This document shows, one piece after another, positions 18,720-28,289 of a DNA stretch of 64,000 nucleotides. Positions within the stretch are counted from its first letter, which is position 1; each line of letters starts with the position of its first letter. The DNA is from Rhodoferax koreense (GTDB taxonomy: Bacteria > Pseudomonadota > Gammaproteobacteria > Burkholderiales > Burkholderiaceae_C), in NCBI RefSeq assembly GCF_001955695.1, contig NZ_CP019236.1, forward strand, positions 5,022,001 through 5,086,000, read 5' to 3'. The position numbers and the translations under genes are program-made. The notes under the pieces were generated by a model. It was not told where the DNA came from, did not search any database, and worked only from the letters and a program-made list of their open reading frames with translations.

Positions 18720-18739
18720 AATTCTCACATGCGAGAATT
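18720..18739. promoter_or_regulatory. operator-like inverted repeat before the D-amino-acid dehydrogenase operon
   Basis: Arms AATTCTC and GAGAATT enclose a near-palindromic ACATGC; only one pair breaks 20-bp symmetry. It ends 5 bp before the start codon of the dehydrogenase, where a bound repressor would block transcription or initiation. No regulator gene is adjacent, so the binding protein is unknown. Confidence 0.55.
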
Positions 18740-18762
18740 GTGCCAAACCCTCCGCCGGCCAT

Positions 18763-18796
18763 AAAAAAACCCACGCGGGTCGCCCGGCGTGGGTTT
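18763..18796 (-). terminator. intrinsic terminator of the asparaginase gene
   Basis: Read on the minus strand, the arms AAACCCACGC and GCGTGGGTTT form a 10-bp stem around a 10-bp GC-rich loop, followed by a run of seven T. It lies 35 bp after the asparaginase stop and isolates that gene from the D-amino-acid dehydrogenase operon downstream on the same strand. Confidence 0.88.
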
Positions 18797-18830
18797 CGAT
18801 TCGCAAGGCCGTGCTACGGCCTGGCTGGGA

Positions 18831-20060
<1,230 letters not shown>

Positions 20061-20207
20061 TCATGGCGAGGCTGGTTACAGAATGTTGTTGATGTTCAGA
20101 TGACCCAAACAAGATGACTAAGGTACGGCACACTTAATCGGTGCAAATTAAAAAAATTAAACTTGCATACGAAAATTTTACTTAGTCTACAAATCAGAAA
20201 ATATTTA

Positions 20208-21005
20208 ATGAAATCACTCATTGCAATCATCGCACTAGCAGCATCCAGCTTTGCCCTCGCCGCGCCCACGACTGTGTACTTCGCGGGCACCGTCGAGAGT
20301 GGCACTGTAGTGGACCCTAGAAACGGTCAGTGGGTAGGCACCCCCGTTGGGCACAGTTTTTCAGGCTCGATCACTTTTGACGGAAGCCAGGGGGTTCTTT
20401 CGGCAGGAATGAACGCCCCGGCCCAGATCGGTCACTACGAGGCGAATCGAACAACCAATGGGACCGCCGACGCTTCCATCGTGTCCAGTTTTTCGATCAC
20501 CTACGATGGTCATACATACGGTAAGTTGACAGTGCCGACCGAAGGCTCCTGGGTGGGTAAAGCACTTGAGGGCCCGGTGTCCAGTTACCGCGTCGGAGTT
20601 GCTGCCTCCCGTACTGAGATCGTGAACATTTCGGGCGATGCGTACTACACCGCCACGGGGCGCAGTCTCAGCTTCATCGGTTATGGAGATACAAGTTGGA
20701 TCGGCGATGTCCTGAACCTTGAACAGCTACCTGATTTGCAACACTTCGACCCGGCTTCATCGCAAATCATTTTTTCGAATTCGGGATACATGTGCGCCTA
20801 CGTCGTTGATGGCTGCCCAGATGGTGCAATCTTCGACGAAGGCAGCTTGAACATCTTCGGCCGGCTCACTTACCTAAGCATGTCGCCCTTGGCTACCGCT
20901 GAGGTACCAGAGCCCGGATCCCTGCCCTTGTTCGTTGCGGCTCTAGTCGGCCTTCTGGGAATACGAAAAACGATACGAACTGAACCGCAGATTCAGATGG
21001 GTTAG
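20208..21005 (+). CDS. PEP-CTERM sorting-domain protein
   Basis: A 265-residue secreted protein. The signal peptide spans residues 1-18 (MKSLIAIIALAASSFALA). The middle is beta-rich with no recognised domain. The C-terminus has the full sorting signal: VPEPGS, a hydrophobic helix (LPLFVAALVGLLG) and basic residues (IRKTIRTE). Exosortase would cleave at PEP; no exosortase gene is in the window. The gene and its AT-rich upstream region (about 20100-20210) differ in base composition from all neighbours, which suggests acquisition by transfer. The ATG at 20208 has no clear ribosome-binding site. Its stop overlaps the convergent lnt stop by 4 bp. Confidence 0.85.
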   Translation: MKSLIAIIALAASSFALAAPTTVYFAGTVESGTVVDPRNGQWVGTPVGHSFSGSITFDGSQGVLSAGMNAPAQIGHYEANRTTNGTADASIVSSFSITYDGHTYGKLTVPTEGSWVGKALEGPVSSYRVGVAASRTEIVNISGDAYYTATGRSLSFIGYGDTSWIGDVLNLEQLPDLQHFDPASSQIIFSNSGYMCAYVVDGCPDGAIFDEGSLNIFGRLTYLSMSPLATAEVPEPGSLPLFVAALVGLLGIRKTIRTEPQIQMG

Positions 21006-22570
21006 AACGCCGCTGAGCGCCGAGGTGTAAACCATCCCACCACCAGCCCCAGCACCCCAAGCGCCCACAGCGGCCAAAGGCCGAAACGCGACACCCACCA
21101 GGCGAACGGCGTGATCTCCCAACCCTGGGCGCCGCCCAGGCCGCGGCCTTCCACCTCGGCCACCAGGACGCCGCGCGTGAGCCGCGGCAGTTCCTGCACC
21201 ACCACGCCCCGGTGGTCGATGATGGCGGTGGCGCCGGTGTTGGTGGCGCGGATCATCGGGCGCTCGAACTCCAGCGTGCGCATGCGCGAGATGCTCAGAT
21301 GCTGGTCGATCGCCAGCGAATCGCCGAACCAGCCGATGTTGCTCACGTTGACGAAGATCGTCGGCGCCTGGGCCGGATCCCTGAACCGTGCGCCGAGCTC
21401 CTCGCCGAACAGATCCTCGTAGCAGATGTTGGGCGCGAGCCGCTGGCCGGCCACCGCCATCGAGGCCTGGCCCACGGCGCCGCGGTTGAAGTCGCCCAGC
21501 GGGATGTTCATCATCTCGGTGAACCACTTGAACAGCGGCGGGATGAATTCGCCGAACGGCACGAGGTGGTGCTTGGCGTAGCTGTACATCGAAGGCAGCC
21601 CGGGCTGCAGGCCGATCACCGCATTGGTGTAGCCGTCATGGCGGTTGCCCAGCGGCACGCCGATCAGCGCGGTCTGCGCACCGCTGCGGAAGCGTTGCTG
21701 CAGCGCGTCCCAGTAGCCCGGCGGCAGTTGCTGCGGCAGCAGCGGCAGCGCCGTCTCGGGCGCCACCACCAGCGGCGTCTTCGCCGTGTTCAGCTGTTCG
21801 CCATACCACTGCAACGCCACCGCCACGCCGGTACCGGCTTCGAACTTCTCGTCCTGCGGGATGTTGCCCTGCAGCAGCGTGACCGGCAGTTTGCCGCCGG
21901 AGGGCGCCTCTGCGGGTTTGAAGACATGTGCGGCAACTGCGACGGCGCCGATCAACAGCAACGGCCCCCAGGAACGCATGGCCAGGGGGCGGCGCAGCCC
22001 GTCAACGAACAGGCAGGCCAGCACGGCGGCGATCCAGCCGATGCCGTAGACACCGACGTACCGCGCGAACACACCTAGTCCGTCGAGGTGCGCATACCCG
22101 GCCGCCCCCCACGGAAAACCGGTGAACCAGACACCGCGCGCGAGCTCCGCCAACAGCCAGCAGGACGCAAAAACAATAGCACGCAGCGCAGGATTGGCGG
22201 GCGCGAAGGCCCTGAAAAACCCACAAACCACCGCGTAGTAAACCGCCAGCACGGCGGCCAGCCCCACCACGGCTGCCACGGCCAGCGGCGCCGCCAGGCC
22301 GCCGTAGGTGTGCATCGAGATGAACAGCCACCAGAAGGTGCCGGTGAGCCAGGCCGTGGCGAAGACCCAGCCGGTCAGCGCCGCGTGTTTCGGCGTGGCG
22401 CGCGATTCGACCAGTCCGACGAGGCCCGCCATCGACAGCAGTTGCAGCCACCACAGCGGCCGCCCGTCGAACGGGTTGGCCATGGACGCGGCCTGCAGCA
22501 GGCCGGCAAGGAGGGCACACGACAGCGCGACCGGTCGGATGCGGTCAGACCCACGGGACAAAAAGTGCAT
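21002..22570 (-). CDS. lnt: apolipoprotein N-acyltransferase
   Basis: A 522-residue inner-membrane enzyme that completes lipoprotein triacylation. About six N-terminal transmembrane helices (residues 10-210) precede a nitrilase-fold periplasmic domain. The catalytic Glu lies in VVAPETALPLL and the Cys in LAPNICYEDLFGEE; a C-terminal helix ends the protein. It starts 9 bp after the corC stop on the same strand, the conserved corC-lnt pairing. Confidence 0.95.
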   Translation of the reverse strand: MHFLSRGSDRIRPVALSCALLAGLLQAASMANPFDGRPLWWLQLLSMAGLVGLVESRATPKHAALTGWVFATAWLTGTFWWLFISMHTYGGLAAPLAVAAVVGLAAVLAVYYAVVCGFFRAFAPANPALRAIVFASCWLLAELARGVWFTGFPWGAAGYAHLDGLGVFARYVGVYGIGWIAAVLACLFVDGLRRPLAMRSWGPLLLIGAVAVAAHVFKPAEAPSGGKLPVTLLQGNIPQDEKFEAGTGVAVALQWYGEQLNTAKTPLVVAPETALPLLPQQLPPGYWDALQQRFRSGAQTALIGVPLGNRHDGYTNAVIGLQPGLPSMYSYAKHHLVPFGEFIPPLFKWFTEMMNIPLGDFNRGAVGQASMAVAGQRLAPNICYEDLFGEELGARFRDPAQAPTIFVNVSNIGWFGDSLAIDQHLSISRMRTLEFERPMIRATNTGATAIIDHRGVVVQELPRLTRGVLVAEVEGRGLGGAQGWEITPFAWWVSRFGLWPLWALGVLGLVVGWFTPRRSAAF

Positions 22571-22579
22571 CGACTGAGG

Positions 22580-23464
22580 TCAACCGGTGGGATCGTCGTC
22601 CTGCACGGGCGAGACCTTGAACCAGCGCACCGCGCCACCCTTGGTGTGCAGCACGACGAAGTTCAGGCCGGCCAGGGCCAGGTGTTCGCCGCGCCGGGGC
22701 ACGTGGCCCATCTCGTGGGCGATCAGGCCGCCGATGGTGTCGAACGTGTCCTCCGGGTCGGAGCCGACCAGGTGCACCCCGAAGGCTTCGTTGACGCGTT
22801 CGATGGGGGTGTCGCCGCTCACGCGGTAGGTGCGGTCGGCCAGGCCGAAGATGTCGCCCTCGTCCTCGGCGATGTCGAATTCGTCCTCGATTTCGCCGAC
22901 GATCTGCTCGAGCACGTCTTCGATGGTGATCAGGCCGGCCACGCGGCCGAATTCGTCGATGACGATGGCCAGGTGGTTGCGGTTGCCGCGGAACTCGCGC
23001 AGCAGGTCGTTCAGCCCCTTGGATTCGGGCACGAACACAGCCGGGCGCAGCAGCGCGCGGATGTTGAGTTCGGGCGCGCGCTGCAACTTGAGCAGATCCT
23101 TCGCCAGAAGGATGCCGATGATGTTTTCCTTCTCACCCTCGAACACCGGAAACCGCGAGTGGGCGGTGTCGATCACCTGGTGCATCAGCTCGTCGCCGCT
23201 GGCGTCGATGTTCAGGCAATCCATGCGGGTGGCGGCGACCATCACGTCGCCCGCGGTCATGTCGGCCATGCGGATCACGCCTTCGAGCATGACGCGGGAT
23301 TCGGCCCCGATGATCTGGTTGTCTTCCGCTTCGGCCAGGGTCTCGATCAACTCGGCCCGGGAGTCGGGCCCGGGGTGGATGAATTCGGCCAGTTTCTGCA
23401 GAAAACTGCGCTTGTCTTCCTTCTCGGGCAGGGAGGAGGAACGCGCGGGGTACGGGTCTGACAC
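22580..23464 (-). CDS. corC: CBS-domain CorC/HlyC-family protein
   Basis: A 294-residue cytosolic protein linked with divalent-cation transport and envelope stress. A short N-terminal leader is followed by two CBS repeats (MVAATRMDCLNID... and LLRPAVFVPESKGLNDLLREF, residues about 75-195) and the C-terminal CorC_HlyC domain (DIFGLADRTYRVSGDTPIERVNEAFG). The start codon is GTG (23462-23464), giving VSDPYPARSS. It is co-transcribed with lnt. Confidence 0.93.
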   Translation of the reverse strand: MSDPYPARSSSLPEKEDKRSFLQKLAEFIHPGPDSRAELIETLAEAEDNQIIGAESRVMLEGVIRMADMTAGDVMVAATRMDCLNIDASGDELMHQVIDTAHSRFPVFEGEKENIIGILLAKDLLKLQRAPELNIRALLRPAVFVPESKGLNDLLREFRGNRNHLAIVIDEFGRVAGLITIEDVLEQIVGEIEDEFDIAEDEGDIFGLADRTYRVSGDTPIERVNEAFGVHLVGSDPEDTFDTIGGLIAHEMGHVPRRGEHLALAGLNFVVLHTKGGAVRWFKVSPVQDDDPTG

Positions 23465-23542
23465 AGCCTTGGGTGCAGGACGTGCGGTTGTTGAGGAAAC
23501 CCAAGGATAGCCTAGATGGGCGCACGACCGGCCCGTTGACGC

Positions 23543-24259
23543 CTACGGGCCCGAACGATGGCGCCCCGCACGCAGGTTGCTGCGGATTTCCTGCAGCCCG
23601 CCGATGAAGTCCCAGAACTGCTTGGCCTGGGCCTTGAGGCGGTAGTCGGTGAGGGCGATCTGCTCCTCGACGATCTCGGTCATCCGGCTGTCCAGCGTGG
23701 CCGCGGGCAGGCGCAGAAACGCCTCGGCCTCGGAGCCGTCCTTCTCGACCTTGGCGCCGGCATTGCGCGCGATGCGCAGCATGGCCGTGTTTTCGCTCAG
23801 CGCGTGGATGAACAGCAGCTCGACACCTTCGTTGCGGGCGTGCATCGCGGCCCGCTCGAACAAGCGCGCGCCGAAGCCGCGTCCGCGCGCATGGCCCGAG
23901 ACCGACACACCGAATTCGGCGCAGGCGCGGCAGTCGGGGTTCACCGAAAACGCCAGATGCGCCATGGCGATCAGCTGCAGCTTGCGGTTGTAGATGCCGA
24001 AGATTTCGTCGGCATCGAAATTCAGGCCGTCGGTGTAGCGGCGAATCTGCTCGTCGTTCGCCGGATAGCCGAAGCGCAGGTAGCGGTCGTGCGGCGCCAG
24101 CGCCAACAGGTGCTGGGCGATGCGCTCGCGGTGCGCCATGCCGAGCGAACGGATCGGCACCATCAGCGGCGCGGCGCGCCGCGGGCCGTCGTCCGGCGGA
24201 CCGGAGCGACCGCGCGCCGGAGCGGCTGGCAGCTGGGTGGTTGGCTTGGTGGCGAGCAT
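23543..24259 (-). CDS. GNAT-family N-acetyltransferase
   Basis: 238 residues. The acetyl-CoA-binding GNAT core lies at about 75-180: MAHLAFSV, then GHARGRGFGARLFERAAMHARNEGV, which matches motif A with its R/Q-x-x-G-x-G/A pattern (RGRGFG). The first 35 residues are a disordered basic extension, and the C-terminal 40 residues are helical. The acceptor is unknown. Its leader carries a 7-bp-armed inverted repeat (24269-24286) just upstream of the GAAGG ribosome-binding site. Confidence 0.87.
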   Translation of the reverse strand: MLATKPTTQLPAAPARGRSGPPDDGPRRAAPLMVPIRSLGMAHRERIAQHLLALAPHDRYLRFGYPANDEQIRRYTDGLNFDADEIFGIYNRKLQLIAMAHLAFSVNPDCRACAEFGVSVSGHARGRGFGARLFERAAMHARNEGVELLFIHALSENTAMLRIARNAGAKVEKDGSEAEAFLRLPAATLDSRMTEIVEEQIALTDYRLKAQAKQFWDFIGGLQEIRSNLRAGRHRSGP

Positions 24260-24268
24260 CCTTCAAAT

Positions 24269-24286
24269 ATACGGGTTCTCCCGTAT
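24269..24286. promoter_or_regulatory. inverted repeat before the GNAT gene
   Basis: Perfect arms ATACGGG and CCCGTAT are separated by TTCT. The repeat ends 10 bp from the GNAT start and overlaps the region just before its ribosome-binding site, so it could be an operator or a leader hairpin that hinders translation. Confidence 0.45.
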
Positions 24287-24471
24287 CTGCGTGGCAAAAA
24301 TCACGCCGTCGGCCCGTCGAATCCACCTCCGATTGCAAAAACCGCACAGGTGTTGCACAAAAGTCAGCAGGCACACAAATTGCAAACAATACGGCAAAAT
24401 TGCACATCGTGGATGCGTCAGCGCACTCACCCTCTCCAACCCGCGCCTTATCACAGCCCACCAGGAACCGC

Positions 24472-25107
24472 ATGCAGACAGACTATTTTCTGACCCAGAT
24501 GGGACGCCAGTGGAAGTGGCTGGTGCTTCGTGGACTCGTAGCGATGGCGCTTGGGCTGCTCGGGTTCGTGATGCCGGGCCAGACTCTCCAGGTGCTGGCC
24601 TTGTGCTGGGGTGTGTACGCTTTCGTCGACGGCTTCATCGCGCTGCTCACCGCCTACCAGATTCGCGAACGCAATCGGCCGTGGTGGTCCATGGCCCTCG
24701 TCGGCGTGGTCGGCGTGGCGGCCGGCCTGGTGAGCTTCATCTGGCCCGTCGCCACGGCCGTGAGCCTGCTGCTGTTCATCGCCGTGTGGGCCGTGCTGAT
24801 GGGCCTGTTCCAGATCGTTACGGCGCTGCGCATGCGCAAATCGATCCAGGGCGAGTGGATGCTGGTGGCGTCGGGCCTGATCTCGGTGCTGTTCGGTGCC
24901 GCCATGATCGCCGCGCCCGCGGCCGGCGCGCTGGCCGTGGTCTGGCTCATCGCCGCCTACGCGCTGGTGTTCGGCTTCCTGCTGGTGTGCGTGGGCCTGC
25001 GCCTGCGCGGCATCGCCAAGATGCCGTGGGAGCCCCCGGTGGTGACGCGGCCGGCGGGCCTGTCGACCCGGCCCGCACCGCTGAGCGAGCCCAAGCTCGA
25101 CCGCTAG
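24472..25107 (+). CDS. HdeD-family membrane protein
   Basis: A 211-residue integral membrane protein with six predicted helices, starting with WKWLVLRGLVAMALGLLGFVMPG. The helices are arranged as repeated pairs, as in HdeD/DUF308 proteins. A proline-rich cytoplasmic tail follows residue 185. HdeD homologues are linked with acid stress in enterobacteria; no role can be assigned here. The start ATG at 24472 has AGGA 8 bp upstream. The 212 bp to the divergent GNAT hold both promoters. Confidence 0.85.
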   Translation: MQTDYFLTQMGRQWKWLVLRGLVAMALGLLGFVMPGQTLQVLALCWGVYAFVDGFIALLTAYQIRERNRPWWSMALVGVVGVAAGLVSFIWPVATAVSLLLFIAVWAVLMGLFQIVTALRMRKSIQGEWMLVASGLISVLFGAAMIAAPAAGALAVVWLIAAYALVFGFLLVCVGLRLRGIAKMPWEPPVVTRPAGLSTRPAPLSEPKLDR

Positions 25108-25115
25108 CCGAACGC

Positions 25116-26000
25116 TCAAAGGAGCGCCAACGACTCCTGCATCACGCGCGGGTGAAAGGCCAGCGCGACATGGGCCGTGCCGATGACGAAGCGGTTGTCC
25201 GCGCCGGGCAGGCTGCCCGTGGCGGGCGGAAACACCATGTTGTCGGCATTCGAATACCAGCAGACGAACCGCGCATAACCCGCCGCTGCTTCCCTGGCCT
25301 GCAGCGCACCGAGCCATTCGCTGCGCAATCCCATCTGGCGGCCATGCACCGTCGGGCTGAATCGCGCCATCCAGGTGCCCGCGTGCGGCGAGGCGATGCT
25401 GATCACGCGGTGCACCCTGGCTGGCGCCTGCGCGGACGCCATCCAGGCCCGTACCACCAAGCCGCCCATGCTGTGCCCGATCAGGGTCGGCGCCATGCCG
25501 GTGGCAGCCGTGACGCGGCGCACGGCGTCTTCGAGCACCCCGGCGTGGGCGTCGAGGCTGCCCCAGGCCGGCTCCAGGTTCACAGCCACGAAGGCGCGGT
25601 TCTGTGCGCGCAGCGCATGCATCCACGGCGTCCAGAAACCGCGGTTGCAGAACAGCCCATGGACCAGGACAACGCCCCGGCCCTTGGCTTGCGCCGGCAG
25701 GAAATCCGCCACGGCATTCGACCAGAAAGGCTGGCGCCAGAAGAACACGCGCGGCATCGCACGGACCTCGCCCCACCACGCACGCCACAGTTGACCGCGG
25801 CTGGCGCGGGGCGTTACATCCGCGCCATGGCCGCGCGCGAGCAGTATGAATTCGATGCCGAGCACCACGGCGTAGCCCAGCAGGATCAGCAGCGCACCCG
25901 CCCACGCCACGAAGGGATGGGCCGGCAGGAAAAGCCACAGCCAGCCGGCAGCCAGCGCCAGCAGGCCGAAGACGATGAGCTGTTGCAGTCGCGCGAGCAT
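25116..26000 (-). CDS. alpha/beta hydrolase, lipase-like, with N-terminal membrane helices
   Basis: 294 residues. Two N-terminal hydrophobic helices (LIVFGLLALAAGWLWLFLP and FVAWAGALLILLGYAVVLGIEFILL) are followed by an alpha/beta-hydrolase domain. It has the oxyanion region VLVHGLFCNRGFW, the nucleophile elbow GHSMGG and a late histidine in GTAHVAL, which resembles PGAP1-like or triacylglycerol lipases. I chose the ATG at 26000. A longer frame from the ATG at 26084, overlapping the DUF2076 stop as TGATG, would add 28 residues and cannot be excluded. It shares strand and probably transcript with DUF2076. Confidence 0.83.
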   Translation of the reverse strand: MLARLQQLIVFGLLALAAGWLWLFLPAHPFVAWAGALLILLGYAVVLGIEFILLARGHGADVTPRASRGQLWRAWWGEVRAMPRVFFWRQPFWSNAVADFLPAQAKGRGVVLVHGLFCNRGFWTPWMHALRAQNRAFVAVNLEPAWGSLDAHAGVLEDAVRRVTAATGMAPTLIGHSMGGLVVRAWMASAQAPARVHRVISIASPHAGTWMARFSPTVHGRQMGLRSEWLGALQAREAAAGYARFVCWYSNADNMVFPPATGSLPGADNRFVIGTAHVALAFHPRVMQESLALL

Positions 26001-26083
26001 GCTGCGGCGACTATAGGATGAAAACCCCTGGCGTGACGGACGCCGCCCTGCCCCGGCGCCCATCTCCTGGCCCGCGTCGGCCA

Positions 26084-26812
26084 TCAGGTCCAGTCGTTGT
26101 TCGGGTCCAGGTCGACGCCATCGAATCCGTCGCCGCTCGAGGAGGCGTCGAGAAAGCGGTCGCTCGTGTCCACGCCAAGTCGGCTGTCGGCGCTCGGCGG
26201 GGTATCGAAGTAGTTGTTGATGACCTCGGTCTGCGGCGCGTTGCCCAGCCCGTCGAAGGCCTGCGGTCCGCTCAGGCCAAAGGCCGACGCGCCCGCATTC
26301 TGATGCCCGCCGCCCATCAGGTGGCCGATGCCCTGGAACAGGAATGCGCCTGCCGCCACGCCCGCCGCGGTGGTGGCCATGCTGGTGAGGAAACTCGGGG
26401 CCTGGAAGCCAGGCGCGGCTGCAGGTGCCGCCGCTGCAGCCGGCGGTGGCGCGTAATACGACGGCGGCGCCTGGGGCGGCTGCACGCTCGCCTGCGGTGA
26501 AGGCGGCGCAACCGGCGTGCTGGGTGGTGCCGGAGACCGGCCCCAGCCGATCGCGTCCAGGAAACCGCCGCCGCTGCGCGCCGGCTGCTTCATCTGGTTC
26601 AGCTCTTCCTGCAGTGCGGCGATGCGCTCGTTGGCGACCTTGATCGCGCCGTCCTGCAGCAGCGCGCGTTGCACCAGCAGGTAGGCGGCGTCGGGTTGCT
26701 GGGCCATGGCGCGGCTGATCAGGCTTTGCGCCTCCGCGTCCTTGGCGCCGGCCTGGGCTTGCACCAGCTGCTGGAGAAACTGCGCGAGTTGTTCACGCTC
26801 CGACGTGTTCAT
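26084..26812 (-). CDS. DUF2076 family protein
   Basis: A 242-residue protein. The N-terminal helical part (REQLAQFLQQLVQAQAGAKDAEAQSLISRAM) with AYLLVQRALLQDGAI matches DUF2076. A proline/alanine-rich linker (about 95-140), a glycine-rich hydrophobic stretch (FLTSMATTAAGVAAGAFLFQGIGHLMGG) and an acidic C-terminus (ending DPNNDWT) follow. DUF2076 proteins are described as periplasmic ligand-binding-like, but function is unknown and I see no signal peptide. The start ATG at 26810-26812 has GGAG close upstream. Confidence 0.85.
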   Translation of the reverse strand: MNTSEREQLAQFLQQLVQAQAGAKDAEAQSLISRAMAQQPDAAYLLVQRALLQDGAIKVANERIAALQEELNQMKQPARSGGGFLDAIGWGRSPAPPSTPVAPPSPQASVQPPQAPPSYYAPPPAAAAAPAAAPGFQAPSFLTSMATTAAGVAAGAFLFQGIGHLMGGGHQNAGASAFGLSGPQAFDGLGNAPQTEVINNYFDTPPSADSRLGVDTSDRFLDASSSGDGFDGVDLDPNNDWT

Positions 26813-26974
26813 GGGGAGACCTCCGTTGATGTGAATGCCACACCGCTCAGATGACATCCGGCCGCATTTGTTCAAGCGCTGCGGCGGCCAAAACCGGGGT
26901 AAATGGTCAAGCGAAGGTAAAGAAAGCCGTGCCGGCTTGGTAACGCGGCGCCGATGTGGTCTGCTCGGGTGACG

Positions 26975-27229
26975 ATGGACACCATTTCCACTCTGCAATC
27001 GCTCGGCCTCACCTTGCCGAGCCCGGCCTACATCTTCGGCTCGGTGGTCTTCGGCCTGGTGGGCCTCGCGGCTTTTCGCCACGGCCGCAAATGCGACGAC
27101 CGGACCAGCCTCTGGCTCGGCGTGGGGCTGATGCTCTACCCGTATGCGATCGACCAGACCTGGCTGCTGTACCTCGTCGGCGCATCGCTGTGCGCCGCGT
27201 GGTGGTGGCTGCGGCGCGCCCCGGGCTGA
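26975..27229 (+). CDS. small membrane protein, hypothetical
   Basis: 84 residues with three hydrophobic segments (YIFGSVVFGLVGLAAF, LWLGVGLMLYPYAI, WLLYLVGASLCAAWWWL), so probably two or three transmembrane helices. Similar short proteins in proteobacteria are sometimes labelled amino-acid transport protein without evidence. An in-frame ATG at 26954 would add seven residues. It is divergent from DUF2076. Confidence 0.6.
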   Translation: MDTISTLQSLGLTLPSPAYIFGSVVFGLVGLAAFRHGRKCDDRTSLWLGVGLMLYPYAIDQTWLLYLVGASLCAAWWWLRRAPG

Positions 27230-27257
27230 ACCATCGGGCCGCCGCAGAGCCCTGCGG

Positions 27258-27494
27258 TTACTTGCGGCCGATCTGGTTGCCCACGACCGCACCCACGGCC
27301 GCACCGCCGACCGTGGCCAGTGCGCCACCGGCCAACGCCGCGCCAGCCACCGCGCCAACACCCGCGCCGACGACCATGTTGGTGTCACGCCGCGACATGC
27401 CGGCACAGGCGCTCAGGCTCAGCACCAGCACGGTGGTGACGCCGGCCACAGCCAGGGGACGCAGGGAGTTCTTCAAGGTGGTGAATGCGGTCAT
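27258..27494 (-). CDS. glycine-zipper lipoprotein, OsmB-like
   Basis: 78 residues. The signal peptide ends in the lipobox LSAC (SLSACAGMS), so an outer-membrane lipoprotein is predicted. The mature part is a glycine-zipper pair (VVGAGVGAVAGAALAGGALATVGGAAVGAVVGNQIG), as in OsmB and SlyB relatives that respond to osmotic or envelope stress. The ATG is at 27492-27494. It is convergent with the small membrane protein gene. Confidence 0.85.
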   Translation of the reverse strand: MTAFTTLKNSLRPLAVAGVTTVLVLSLSACAGMSRRDTNMVVGAGVGAVAGAALAGGALATVGGAAVGAVVGNQIGRK

Positions 27495-27608
27495 GTCGGT
27501 CTGAACCCTTGCGGGCGTGGTAATGGGGGGGGCCGAGCATAACCCGCGGAAAGCGCCTGGGCTGTAGTCCACCACCGCTTTCGCAGTGGCAGCCGCAGGC
27601 GGACGGGG

Positions 27609-28289
27609 TCATCCCCCCGGTGCGGGCGCGGCGTTCCATGTCGCCAGCCGTTCGCGCGTCTTGCGGGCCACGTCCCGCACCCAGGGCTGGGCCGCCCAGT
27701 GGCGTGCGGCGAATGCATCGATCTGCGCCTGGTGCGCGAGCGACAGGCCGATCACGTCCAGCCCTTCGAGGAACATGCGCCGGTGCCGGTCAGACAAAGT
27801 GAATGCCGTGTCCACGTCGGCACTGCGCAGGCGCATTGCAGCGACGTCGATTTCGATTTCCGCACCCTTTGCCCGCGCGTCGGCCTCGGCCATGAGCGCT
27901 TCGACCTGCGCCTGCGGCAGCATCACCAGCAGCAGGCGGTTGTTCATCGCGTTCGAATAGAAAATCTCGCCGAAGCTGGGCGCGATCACCGCCCGCACGC
28001 CGTATTGCTGCAAGCCCCACACGGCATGCTCGCGGCTCGAGCCACAGCCGAAGTTCGCACCCGCGATGAGCATGCGCGTGCCGGCGGCCTGCGGCCGGTT
28101 GAGCACGAAGTCGGACCGCACCTGGCCCTGCGCGTCGAAGCGCAGGTCGTACAGCAGGCCGTCGGCCAGGCCGGCCTTGTCGATGCCGCGCAGGAACTGC
28201 TTGGGCATGATCTGGTCGGTGTCGAGGTTCTCGATGCGGATCGCGGCGGCGCGGCCGGCGACGAGATGGGGAACTGAAATCTCATCCAT
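27609..28289 (-). CDS. leuD: 3-isopropylmalate dehydratase small-subunit family
   Basis: The 226-residue swivel-domain partner of the aconitase-type large subunit. The signature IENLDTDQIMPKQFL and the FGCGSSREHAVW block are intact. It overlaps the large-subunit stop by 8 bp and is the last gene of the LysR-linked operon. There is no leuB nearby and a haloacetate-dehalogenase-like hydrolase heads the operon, so a catabolic hydro-lyase acting on a related 2- or 3-alkylmalate is possible instead of, or besides, leucine synthesis. Sequence alone does not decide. Confidence 0.9.
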   Translation of the reverse strand: MDEISVPHLVAGRAAAIRIENLDTDQIMPKQFLRGIDKAGLADGLLYDLRFDAQGQVRSDFVLNRPQAAGTRMLIAGANFGCGSSREHAVWGLQQYGVRAVIAPSFGEIFYSNAMNNRLLLVMLPQAQVEALMAEADARAKGAEIEIDVAAMRLRSADVDTAFTLSDRHRRMFLEGLDVIGLSLAHQAQIDAFAARHWAAQPWVRDVARKTRERLATWNAAPAPGG

